A stretch of 21,945 nt of DNA from CAXYVC01 sp964292295 (lineage in GTDB: Bacteria > Acidobacteriota > Holophagae > Holophagales > Holophagaceae): NCBI GenBank assembly GCA_964292295.1, contig CAXYVC010000037.1:1-21945 (forward strand), written 5' to 3'. The translations under genes were made by a program, and so were the position numbers. The notes beneath the pieces were generated by a model that worked only from the letters and a program-made list of their open reading frames with translations, ran no database searches and had not been told where the DNA came from. Shown here piece after piece: positions 7,271 to 14,828 of the stretch. How positions within the stretch are numbered: the first letter of the stretch is position 1; every line of letters starts with the position of its first letter.

Positions 7271-8353
7271 ATGTCCCGCCTCCTTGCCGCCCTTCCCGCC
7301 TGTCTGCTCCTCCTCACGGCCTGCGGCCGCCGGACGCCTCCCGCGGCGGAGGCCGTTCCCGTGGGTCTCGCCCAGCCCCGGCGCGTCCAGGAGGCCGAGC
7401 GGGTGTCGGTGAGCGGTTCCCTCAGTTCGCCCGGGGCTTCCTCCCTGGTGGCCTTCCTGGTGCCTGGCCGCGTGGTGCAGGCGCTGCCCCGGGAGGGCGA
7501 GCCCGTGCGCAAGGGGCAGCTGCTCGCCGCCCTGGACGCGGTGACCCTTCAGCACGCCCTGGAGGCTGCCCACGCCCAGGCGGAGGCGGCGCGCGCGGGC
7601 GCCACCCGCGCGGCGGAGGAGTTCCGCCGGATGCAGCAGCTCTTCGACAGTGCGAGCCTGGCGCCCAACGATTTCGCCAAGTTCCGTGCGGCCCACGAGG
7701 CGGCCCAGCAGCAGCTGCGACAGGCGCTGGCGGGCGAGGGCATCGCCCGCAAGAACCTCGCGGATGCCCGCCTGGCGGCGCCCATCGCGGGCTACGTGTC
7801 GAAGCGCATGGTCGAGCCCGGCGTCATGGTGGCGGCCGGCCAGCCGGTCTTCGAGATCGCCAACCTGGATCCCATCGAGGTGAACGTCGGCATTCCCGAG
7901 ACGGACATCCGCCTGGTGAAGGTGGGGCAGGCCGCCACGGTGACGGTGCCGGTGCTGCCCGGGCAGCGTTTCCAGGGCACCGTGAAGGTCGTGAACGTAT
8001 CCGCGGATCCGGCCACGCGCACCTACATGGCGCGGGTCAGCGTGCCGAACCCCACCCGCGAGCTGAAGGTGGGCATGGTGGCGGAGGTTGCGATCACCGG
8101 CTCCCGCAGGGTGGACATGATCCTGGTGCCCGCGGACGCCATCGTGCGCGATCCCCAGGGCGCGACCCAGGTCTTCCAGTACTTCCCCGACCAGAAGCGG
8201 GTGTATGCCAAGCGCGTGGAAGTGGGCGTGCTGCTGGGACGCGACGTGCAGATCCGCTCCGGCCTGAAGGGCGACGAGCAGATCGTGGTGGGAGGCCAGC
8301 ACCGCCTGCGCAACGGCCTGCCCGCAGAGCCGGCCGCCGCGGAGCGGAGGTAG
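7271..8353 (+). CDS. RND adaptor lipoprotein (HlyD/AcrA-like), pump 2
   Basis: This 360-residue periplasmic adaptor is predicted to be lipid-anchored: residues 1-17 are a signal peptide and LLTAC ends at Cys18. First lipoyl half is around 'GRVVQALPREGEPVRKGQLL', followed by a coiled-coil hairpin rich in Ala, Glu and Gln (about 85-165), a second lipoyl half (APIAGYVSKRMVEPGVMVAAGQ), a beta-barrel (IEVNVGIPETDIRLVKVGQ) and a membrane-proximal end. The longer frame upstream is rejected because the lipoprotein signal sits exactly at the ATG at 7271, which has GAGGA upstream. The GGAGG for the next gene (8346-8350) lies in its last codons, and the gap to it is 4 bp. AcrA-type adaptors are hexamers, so two copies per permease/channel pair are expected. 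Confidence 0.94.
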   Translation: MSRLLAALPACLLLLTACGRRTPPAAEAVPVGLAQPRRVQEAERVSVSGSLSSPGASSLVAFLVPGRVVQALPREGEPVRKGQLLAALDAVTLQHALEAAHAQAEAARAGATRAAEEFRRMQQLFDSASLAPNDFAKFRAAHEAAQQQLRQALAGEGIARKNLADARLAAPIAGYVSKRMVEPGVMVAAGQPVFEIANLDPIEVNVGIPETDIRLVKVGQAATVTVPVLPGQRFQGTVKVVNVSADPATRTYMARVSVPNPTRELKVGMVAEVAITGSRRVDMILVPADAIVRDPQGATQVFQYFPDQKRVYAKRVEVGVLLGRDVQIRSGLKGDEQIVVGGQHRLRNGLPAEPAAAERR

Positions 8354-8357
8354 GGCC

Positions 8358-11300
8358 ATGGCGCGCTTCATCAAGGCCTGCCTCCGCTACCCCACCCTCA
8401 CCGTCATCCTGGCCCTGATGGCCGTGGCGGTGGGCGTGCGCTCCCTGGTGTCCATGCCTCGCACGGAGGACCCCTCCATCACCATCCGCACCGGCCTGGT
8501 GATGGCGGCCTATCCCGGCGCCACCTCGGAGCAGGTGGAGAAGCAGGTCACCAAGACCCTCGAGGCGGCGATCTTCAAGTTCCAGGAGGTGCGCCGCGCC
8601 AAGACCTTCTCCACCAGCCGCCCGGGCATCGCGATCATCAACGTGGAGCTGGAGAAGAACGTCAAGACGCCGGACGTCTTCTGGGCCAAGCTGCGCCACG
8701 AGCTGAACACCGTGAAGGCGAGCTCGCTGCCGAAGGACGTGATGGGCCCCATCGTGAACTCCGACTTCGGCGACACGGTGGCCATGCTGGTGGCGGTGAG
8801 CGGGGAACGCTATGGCTACCGCGAGCTGCGCGACTACGTGGACCAGATCCAGGACGCCCTGCGGGGCGCCGCCGAGGTGGGCAAGGTCTCGCCCTACGGC
8901 CTGCAGAACGAGCAGATCTGGGTCACGAGCACCCTGGACCGCATGAGCCAGTACGCGGTGGACCCCGTGAAGGTCGCGGGCGCCCTGGCCCAGCGCAACG
9001 TGGTGCAGGGCGCCGGCAGCGTGCGCACGGACAGCGCGCGCATTCCGCTCCACACCACGGGCGCCTTCAGCACCGAGGACGAGGTGCGCAACGTGATGGT
9101 GGGCCTGTCCCGCACGGGGGAGCCCGTCTACGTGGGCGACCTCGCGAAGGTGGAGCGGCGGTACCAGGATCCCGAGTTCCTGGTGCGCCACGACGGCAAG
9201 CCTGCGGTGATGATCTCGGTGGAGATGCAGAAGGGGAACAACATCGTCGAGATGGGCGACCGCGTGGCCAAGGTCTTCACCGAGCTGCGCCCCCTGCTGC
9301 CCCCGGACCTGAAGCTGGACTTCATCGCCAATCAGCCCAAGGTGGTGCAGGAGCGCATCGCGGGCATGGGCCACGAATTCCTGATCGCCATCGCCTGCGT
9401 GGTGCTGGTGACCATGGTGCTGCTGCCCATGCGCGTGGCCCTCATCGCCGCCATGGCCATTCCCGTGACGATGCTCTCCACGGTGGGCGTGATGAACCTG
9501 ATCGGCGTGCAGCTGCACCAGGTCTCGATCGCCGCCCTGATCCTGGTGCTGGGCATTGTGGTGGACGACGCCATCGTGATCGCCGACAACTACGTGGAGC
9601 TGCTGGACCACAAGGTTCCGAGGCCCGAGGCGGCCTGGCGTTCCGCTACGGAAGTGCTGGTGCCCGTGCTCACCGCGACCCTGACGATCGTCGCCTCCTT
9701 CCTGCCCCTGGTAATCCTCACCGGGAGCTCGGGCGAGTTCATCCTGGCCCTGCCGCTCACGGTGGCCGTGGCCCTCTCGGTGTCCTTCCTGGTGGCCATC
9801 TTCCTCACGCCCCTGCTGTGCCGGACCTTCATCCTGAAGGGCCTCCACGACCACGAGGCCGATCCCGTCGCGCGGGCGAAGAAGTTCAACGCGCTGGACC
9901 TCCTCCAGGGGGTCTACAACAAGGCGATCACCCGCATCATGGCGCACCCTTCCCGCGCCGTGGGCCTGGGCGTCGGCGCCGTGCTGGCGGGCCTGCTGCT
10001 CTTCCAGCTCGTGCCCCGGCGCTTCTTCCCCAACGCGGAGCGGAACCAGTTCGTCATCGACCTGTGGATGCCCCAGGGGACCCGCATCGAGGCGACGGAT
10101 GGCGCGCTGAAACGCATCGAGGGCGAGCTCCTCCGGGATCGCGAGGTGGCTCATCTTGCCACCTTCGTGGGCCAGAGCGCACCGCGCTTCTACTACAACG
10201 TGAATCCCCAGCAGCCGGACCAGGCGTACGGCCAGATGATCGTGAACACCCACCACGTGAAGGCGACCGGGCCGCTGGTGGCCGACCTCCAGACGCGCCT
10301 GCCGCGCCTGGTTCCCGAGGGCATGGTCATCGTGAAGGAGCTGGAGCAGGGCTCCGTCATGGAGGCCCCCGTGGAGTTCCGCATCTCCGGGGACGACCTG
10401 GCCGAGCTGAAGGTGCTGGGGCGGAAGGTGGAGGACATCCTGCGTGCGGATCCCCGTTCGCGTTACGTCTACACCGACTTCTTCAACGACGCGCCGCTGG
10501 TGGACGTGAACCTCAACCCCGAGCTGGCGAGCCGCCTGGGGCTGACCCACGCGGGCGTCTCGAAGCAGCTTTTCGGCGCCTTCGACGGCCTGCCCGTGAG
10601 CACCTTCTGGGAGGGCAACCGCGCGGTGGGCATCGTGCTGCGCGTGGACCCCGAGCGTCGCGCCTCCTTCGACGACGTGCGCGATACCTACGTGGGCTCC
10701 TCGCTCTCCGGGGCCAAGGTGCCCTTGAGGGCCGTGGCGGACCTCGCGCCGGACTGGCAGCCCAGCCGCATCGTGCGCCGCAACGGCGTGCGCACCCTGA
10801 CGGTGCGCAGCTTCGCCACGCCGGGGACCTACCCGTCCGCCCTGCTGAAGACGGTGCTGCCGCAGGTGAAGGCGATTCCGCTGCCCCCCGGGTACCACCT
10901 GGAACTGGGCGGCGAGGTGGCCAACCAGGCCGAGACCTTCCCCGAGATGATCGTGGCCCTCTCCATCAGCCTGGTGGCCATCTTCCTGATCCTCATGGTC
11001 CAGTTCCGCAACCTCACGGATCCGCTGGTGGTGATGGCCTCCATTCCCCTCTCGCTCTTCGGGGTGGTGGCGGGCCTGCTCGCCACGGGCAACTCCTTCG
11101 GCTTCACGGCCTTCATGGGCATGATCAGCCTCTGCGGCATCGTGGTGCGCAACGCCATCATCCTGATCGACTTCATCAAGGAGAAGCGCCGCGAGGGGCT
11201 CTCCCTGGTGGAGGCCGCCACCCAGGCCGGCGAGCGCCGCCTGCGGCCCATCTTCCTCACCACCATGGCCGCGGCTGTGGGCGTGACGCCCATGATCCTC

Positions 11301-12788
11301 TCGGGCTCGAAGCTCTGGAGCCCGCTGGCCAGCGTGCTTGCCGTGGGGCTGATCTTCTCGATGTTCTTCACGCTTCTCGTGGTGCCCGTGCTCTACGTGA
11401 TCCTCTACCGGCGCAAGGAGGCCCGCGAGGCGGCGGGCGGGGCCGGCACGAAGGCCGCGGGAGGCGCGCTCCTGGCGCTTCTTCTGCTGGCCTCCGCGCC
11501 CGGCCTGCGCGGGGCCGAGCCGGGCAGGCAGCCGCTGACGCTGGAGGCGGCCGTCCAGGCCGCCCTGCGGAACAGCGCGGGGGTGCGCATCGCGCGGGCA
11601 AAGGTGCAGGAGGCCGAGGCCAAGCGCGGCACCGCGCGGGCGGACTACCTGCCGCGCCTCAGCGCCGACGCCACCTGGTTCCGCACCAGCGGCGAGCAGC
11701 TCGTGAAGATCCCCGCGGGGGCCCTCGGGACGATCCCCGGCCTCGGGCCCTTCCCGACCCAGGACATGGCGCTGGGGCAGGGGGACAACAACATCTACCT
11801 GCAGAACCTCACCCTGGGGCAGCCGCTGACGCAGCTCTTCAAGGTCCACCAGGGCTACCAGGTGGCTTCGGCCGAAGAGCGGGTGGCCCGTGCGGAGCTG
11901 CGGAAGATGGAGTGCGACATCGCCTTCAAGACCCGCCAGGTCTTCCTGGGCTGCCTGATCGCCCAGGCGAAGGGGGAGGCCGGCGCCCCCTCCGTGCGGG
12001 CGGCGGGGGTCCCGGACCAGGATGGCCGCGGGGGGGGGGAGGCCCGCAACGCCCTGAAGGGGGTCGAGACGGGCAGCCGCGCCCAGCTCCTCCAGGAGCG
12101 CCACCGCCAGCTCCAGGCCGAGGCCGCCCTCACCGACCTGGGAGCGGAGCTGAACGACCTGATGGGCCGCCCCCTCGACACGCCCCTGGAGCTTGCGCCC
12201 GTGCAGCCCCGGGAGCGGGAGCTCCCCTCCCGGGAGGCGCTCCTGGAGGAGGCCCTGAAGGGAAACCCCGACCTGGCTGTGGCCAGGGAGACGCTGGAGA
12301 AGAGCCGCAGCGCCCTCCGCGCGGGCAAGGACGACTACATCCCGGAGGTGAGCGCCTTCGCCCGCCAGACGTACCAGCACGGGGTGCCCTTCCTGCGCAG
12401 CAACTCCATGACGGTGGGGCTCACCCTGAGCTGGACCGTCTTCGACTGGGGCAAGAAGAGCGGCGTCGTGGGCCAGCGCGCCGCGCTCGTGAACCAGGCC
12501 ACCGAGAACCAGCGGCGCCTCCGCAACCGCGTGGAGATCGACCTGGGCAAGCTCCTGCGGAAGGTGGAGACCGCGCGGCTGATGGTCGAGGTCGCCGAGG
12601 AGGCGAAGGCGCTGAACCTCGAGAAGGCGCGCCTCGCGGGCAACCAGCTCAAGGCCGGCCTCGTGCCCGCCGCGAAGGCGGCCGAGGCGGAGGCCGCGGC
12701 ACGCGCCTCGGAGGCGGGCGTGCTCGCCGCACGCCTGGGGCTCGACCTCGCCTACGCGGAGCTGGACCAGCTGCTCGGCCTGCGCTGA
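8358..12788 (+). CDS. Fused RND permease and TolC-family channel polyprotein (pump 2)
   Basis: This single 1476-residue frame encodes two normally separate proteins. Residues 1-1020 are a full RND permease: TM1 at about 13-32, porter start 'EDPSITIRTGLVMAAYPGAT', TM4 relay pair D403-D404 in GIVVDDAIVIAD, and TM10 with R931 (VVRNAIILID) where AcrB has Lys, ending VLYVILYRRKE. Residues 1021-1031 are an Ala/Gly linker; 1032-1052 look like a signal peptide (KAAGGALLALLLLASAP, then GLRG before AEP). Residues 1058-1476 are a TolC-family protein (LTLEAAVQAALRNSAGVRIA ... GVETGSRAQ ... WTVFDWGKKSG) of normal length. There is no stop codon between them, and the nearest in-frame ATG/GTG is GTG 11397, inside TM12. 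Known RND permeases have a cytoplasmic C-terminus, so export of the TolC part must use the internal signal; signal peptidase cleavage is inferred. A segment at 12005-12065 looks locally frame-shifted. Confidence 0.9.
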   Translation: MARFIKACLRYPTLTVILALMAVAVGVRSLVSMPRTEDPSITIRTGLVMAAYPGATSEQVEKQVTKTLEAAIFKFQEVRRAKTFSTSRPGIAIINVELEKNVKTPDVFWAKLRHELNTVKASSLPKDVMGPIVNSDFGDTVAMLVAVSGERYGYRELRDYVDQIQDALRGAAEVGKVSPYGLQNEQIWVTSTLDRMSQYAVDPVKVAGALAQRNVVQGAGSVRTDSARIPLHTTGAFSTEDEVRNVMVGLSRTGEPVYVGDLAKVERRYQDPEFLVRHDGKPAVMISVEMQKGNNIVEMGDRVAKVFTELRPLLPPDLKLDFIANQPKVVQERIAGMGHEFLIAIACVVLVTMVLLPMRVALIAAMAIPVTMLSTVGVMNLIGVQLHQVSIAALILVLGIVVDDAIVIADNYVELLDHKVPRPEAAWRSATEVLVPVLTATLTIVASFLPLVILTGSSGEFILALPLTVAVALSVSFLVAIFLTPLLCRTFILKGLHDHEADPVARAKKFNALDLLQGVYNKAITRIMAHPSRAVGLGVGAVLAGLLLFQLVPRRFFPNAERNQFVIDLWMPQGTRIEATDGALKRIEGELLRDREVAHLATFVGQSAPRFYYNVNPQQPDQAYGQMIVNTHHVKATGPLVADLQTRLPRLVPEGMVIVKELEQGSVMEAPVEFRISGDDLAELKVLGRKVEDILRADPRSRYVYTDFFNDAPLVDVNLNPELASRLGLTHAGVSKQLFGAFDGLPVSTFWEGNRAVGIVLRVDPERRASFDDVRDTYVGSSLSGAKVPLRAVADLAPDWQPSRIVRRNGVRTLTVRSFATPGTYPSALLKTVLPQVKAIPLPPGYHLELGGEVANQAETFPEMIVALSISLVAIFLILMVQFRNLTDPLVVMASIPLSLFGVVAGLLATGNSFGFTAFMGMISLCGIVVRNAIILIDFIKEKRREGLSLVEAATQAGERRLRPIFLTTMAAAVGVTPMILSGSKLWSPLASVLAVGLIFSMFFTLLVVPVLYVILYRRKEAREAAGGAGTKAAGGALLALLLLASAPGLRGAEPGRQPLTLEAAVQAALRNSAGVRIARAKVQEAEAKRGTARADYLPRLSADATWFRTSGEQLVKIPAGALGTIPGLGPFPTQDMALGQGDNNIYLQNLTLGQPLTQLFKVHQGYQVASAEERVARAELRKMECDIAFKTRQVFLGCLIAQAKGEAGAPSVRAAGVPDQDGRGGGEARNALKGVETGSRAQLLQERHRQLQAEAALTDLGAELNDLMGRPLDTPLELAPVQPRERELPSREALLEEALKGNPDLAVARETLEKSRSALRAGKDDYIPEVSAFARQTYQHGVPFLRSNSMTVGLTLSWTVFDWGKKSGVVGQRAALVNQATENQRRLRNRVEIDLGKLLRKVETARLMVEVAEEAKALNLEKARLAGNQLKAGLVPAAKAAEAEAAARASEAGVLAARLGLDLAYAELDQLLGLR
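11448..11516 (+). other. Internal signal-peptide-like junction of the RND-TolC fusion
   Basis: Codons 1031-1053 read Thr-Lys, a 14-residue hydrophobic stretch rich in Ala and Leu, then a small-residue end LRG before AEPG. This is the n-h-c pattern of a Sec signal with a plausible signal peptidase I site after G1052. The first codon, ACG at 11448, stands exactly where ATG would start a free TolC precursor. An SD-like AAGGAGG lies at 11415-11421 but has no in-frame start codon at useful distance. Confidence 0.6.
12030..12039 (+). repeat. Run of ten G within the TolC part of the fusion gene
   Basis: Ten consecutive G residues encode Gly-Gly-Gly and the first base of Glu. It is the longest homopolymer I saw inside a gene here. 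Such a run is prone to slippage in replication and to miscalling in sequencing; a change of one base would truncate the TolC part. Confidence 0.9.
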
Positions 12789-12838
12789 GTGGCGTCCCGT
12801 CCCCCTTTCGTGATAGGACAGGAAGCTCGGGAGCTGCC

Positions 12839-13186
12839 ATGGATCTGCTGCACTACGTCTTCTTCTACCTGGTCGCGGCGCTGCTCCTGTTCCAGGGCAC
12901 CCATGCCCTCGGCGAACAGCGGGAGCCCATGGGCGTGGTGCCCGCCGAGCTCGTGCCCGCGCGCCGGGAGCCCGCGCGGCGCTTCGGCTGGCTGCTGGTG
13001 CTGGCGGGTGCGCTCGCGATCCTCGTGGGCCTCCTCAGCCACGGCTGGACCGCCCTCCAGCCCTTCCTGCGGCCCCTCGTGTGGCGCCTGCTGGGCCTGA
13101 TGGGGCTCTACGGGATCTACGTCATCTTCCTGGCGCACAAGGTGGACTTCGCCGGGCGCCCGAGCGTCGGTGCGCACGGCCACTGA
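12839..13186 (+). CDS. Small three-helix membrane protein of unknown function
   Basis: I do not recognise this 115-residue protein. Hydrophobic segments are at about 5-22 (HYVFFYLVAALLLF), 49-67 (FGWLLVLAGALAILVGLLS) and 78-99 (FLRPLVWRLLGLMGLYGIYVIF). An Arg-rich loop (ARREPARR) sits between the first two, and the C-terminus ends in GAHGH. GGAG lies 7 nt before the ATG. It stands 50 bp after the RND-TolC fusion and 49 bp before lysS, in the same direction; a possible -10 (GATAGG near 12812) may give it its own transcript. It could be an accessory of the pump or an unrelated envelope protein; the sequence does not decide. Confidence 0.75.
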   Translation: MDLLHYVFFYLVAALLLFQGTHALGEQREPMGVVPAELVPARREPARRFGWLLVLAGALAILVGLLSHGWTALQPFLRPLVWRLLGLMGLYGIYVIFLAHKVDFAGRPSVGAHGH

Positions 13187-13196
13187 GGCGCCGCGC

Positions 13197-13202
13197 TAGA
13201 CT
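13197..13202 (+). promoter_or_regulatory. Possible -10 element of lysS
   Basis: TAGACT lies 33 bp before the lysS start and matches TATAAT in four of six positions. Similar boxes occur before two downstream rightward genes: CATACT at 14776 (aminotransferase) and TAGAGT at 17992 (prfB). No -35 of quality was found for any of them. A small CCGGC/GCCGG hairpin lies between this box and the SD. Confidence 0.3.
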
Positions 13203-13235
13203 TGGGGTTCCGGCGGAAGGCCGGAGGGAGACCCC

Positions 13236-14735
13236 ATGCAGCAGCCCGTCAACCAGTACCGTCAGGTCCGCGTCGAGAAGCTCGAGAAGCTGAAGGCCAT
13301 GGGCATCGAGCCCTGGCCCGCCAAGGCCAAACGGACCCACGGCATCGCCCGGGTGGTGCGCGACTTCGCGGCCCTGGACGCCGAGGCGCTGGAGGCCGAG
13401 CCCGTCTCCCTCAGCGTGATGGGTCGCGTCCTGGCGATCCGCGAGATGGGCAAGAGCGTCTTCATGCACCTCTCGGAGCAGGGGGAGAAGCTCCAGGCCT
13501 ACTTCCGCAAGAACGACCTGGAGGAGCAGGCCTGGGAGGCCATGAAGCTCCTCGACCTGGGCGATTTCGTCAGCGTCACCGGCACCCTGATGCGCACCAA
13601 GACGGGCGAATTGTCCGTGCGCGTGGCCTCCTTCCAGTTCCTGGCGAAGGCCCACCTGCCCCTGCCGGAGAAGTGGCACGGCCTGCAGGACAAGGAGCTG
13701 CGCTACCGCCAGCGGTACCTCGATCTGGCCACGAACCCGGAGGTGCACCGCACCTTCCAGCTGCGCAGCCGCATCATCGCCGGCGTGCGCCGCTACATGG
13801 AGGGGCAGGGCTTCCTGGAGGTGGAGACGCCCATGCTCCAGCCCATTCCGGGCGGCGCCACGGCGCGTCCCTTCGTGACGCACCACAACGCCCTGGATAT
13901 CGACCTGTACATGCGCATCGCGCCGGAACTCTACCTGAAGCGCCTCATCGTGGGCGGCTTCGAGCGGGTCTTCGAGATCAACCGCAGTTTCCGCAACGAG
14001 GGGCTAAGCCAGCGCCACAACCCCGAGTTCACCATGATGGAGAGCTACGCGGCGGGCGACGACCTCCGGGACGTGATGCACCTGGTGGAGCACCTCTTTG
14101 AGGAACTTGCAACGCTCTGCGGCGGCGTGGAGCGCCCCTACGGCGAGCACATCATCAGCTACCGCACGCCCTTCCGGCGCCTGACGCTGAAGGACGCGAT
14201 TGCGGAATACGGGGGCATCGACCGCGCCCGCCTGGAGGATCCGGCGGAAATCGCGAAGCTGGCCGCGGAGGCCCACCTGGAGGACGCGGCGACGAAGCGT
14301 CCCGGCGAGCTGCTGGGCGCGCTCTTCGAGCACCATGCCGAGACGAAGCTGATCCAGCCCACCTTCATCACCGACTACCCGGTGGAACTGTCGCCCCTCA
14401 CCAAGGAGCTGCCCGGACAGCCGGGCTTCGTGGACCGCTTCGAGCTCTTCATCGGCGGCATGGAGCTGGCCAACGCCTACTCCGAGCTGAACGATCCCGT
14501 CGTGCAGCTGGAGCGCTTCATGGACCAGATCCGCCAGCGGGAGGCGGGCGACGACGAGGCCATGCTGCTGGACCAGGACTTCGTGACCGCCCTGGAGCAC
14601 GGCTTCCCGCCCTGCGGCGGCCTGGGCGTCGGCATGGACCGCACCGTGATGCTCCTGACCAACAACCCGAGCATCCGCGACGTGATCCTCTTCCCGCTCA
14701 TGCGCCCCATGAAGGAGGGCGGGGCCGACGCGTAG
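13236..14735 (+). CDS. lysS: Lysyl-tRNA synthetase, class II
   Basis: This enzyme charges tRNA-Lys with lysine using ATP, in the cytoplasm. The 499-residue length matches bacterial class II LysRS. The N-terminal OB-fold anticodon domain is at about 57-140 (SLSVMGRVLAIREMGKSVFM ... GDFVSVTGTLMRTKTGELSV). The catalytic domain follows LRYRQRYLDLATNPEV. Motif 1 is around 'GFLEVETPMLQPIPGGATAR', motif 2 is FRNEG at 252-256 with HNPEFTMME at 261-269, and motif 3 is GGLGVGMDR at 461-469 with the ATP-binding Arg469. The start has a strong SD (GGAGGGAG) just upstream. In many bacteria lysS directly follows prfB; here prfB is about 3.3 kb away with unrelated genes between. Confidence 0.98.
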   Translation: MQQPVNQYRQVRVEKLEKLKAMGIEPWPAKAKRTHGIARVVRDFAALDAEALEAEPVSLSVMGRVLAIREMGKSVFMHLSEQGEKLQAYFRKNDLEEQAWEAMKLLDLGDFVSVTGTLMRTKTGELSVRVASFQFLAKAHLPLPEKWHGLQDKELRYRQRYLDLATNPEVHRTFQLRSRIIAGVRRYMEGQGFLEVETPMLQPIPGGATARPFVTHHNALDIDLYMRIAPELYLKRLIVGGFERVFEINRSFRNEGLSQRHNPEFTMMESYAAGDDLRDVMHLVEHLFEELATLCGGVERPYGEHIISYRTPFRRLTLKDAIAEYGGIDRARLEDPAEIAKLAAEAHLEDAATKRPGELLGALFEHHAETKLIQPTFITDYPVELSPLTKELPGQPGFVDRFELFIGGMELANAYSELNDPVVQLERFMDQIRQREAGDDEAMLLDQDFVTALEHGFPPCGGLGVGMDRTVMLLTNNPSIRDVILFPLMRPMKEGGADA

Positions 14736-14775
14736 CCCTCGTTCCTTTCCGCGCGGAGGCCGCCCGGGGTGGTGC

Positions 14776-14781
14776 CATACT
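14776..14781 (+). promoter_or_regulatory. Possible -10 element of the aminotransferase gene
   Basis: CATACT in the 93-bp gap between lysS and the aminotransferase gene resembles TATAAT in four of six positions. It is followed by a GC hairpin (CGCCG-CTC-CGGCG) and a T-rich TTCTTGT, which could act as a weak attenuator before the SD. Support is by eye only. Confidence 0.25.
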
Positions 14782-14828
14782 GGCGGGCGCCGCTCCGGCG
14801 GCCTTCTTGTGCAGGAAAGGGAGACCCC

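Noticed and set aside
8094..12380. A 1428-codon open frame on the minus strand, antisense to the RND-TolC fusion
   Set aside because: Its product is low-complexity, His/Gly/Glu/Leu-rich with no domain; it is the antisense shadow of strong G/C third-position bias in the real gene, which has clear RND and TolC motifs.
9818..12838. Long plus-strand open frame overlapping the fusion gene
   Set aside because: The protein is Pro/Gly/Arg repeat-like. Only its end, from the ATG at 12839, is a plausible real protein, so just that part was kept.
14736..14828. Possible riboswitch or T-box between lysS and the aminotransferase gene
   Set aside because: The gap is only 93 bp and has no T-box bulge sequence or recognisable riboswitch core; only a 5-bp GC hairpin is visible.
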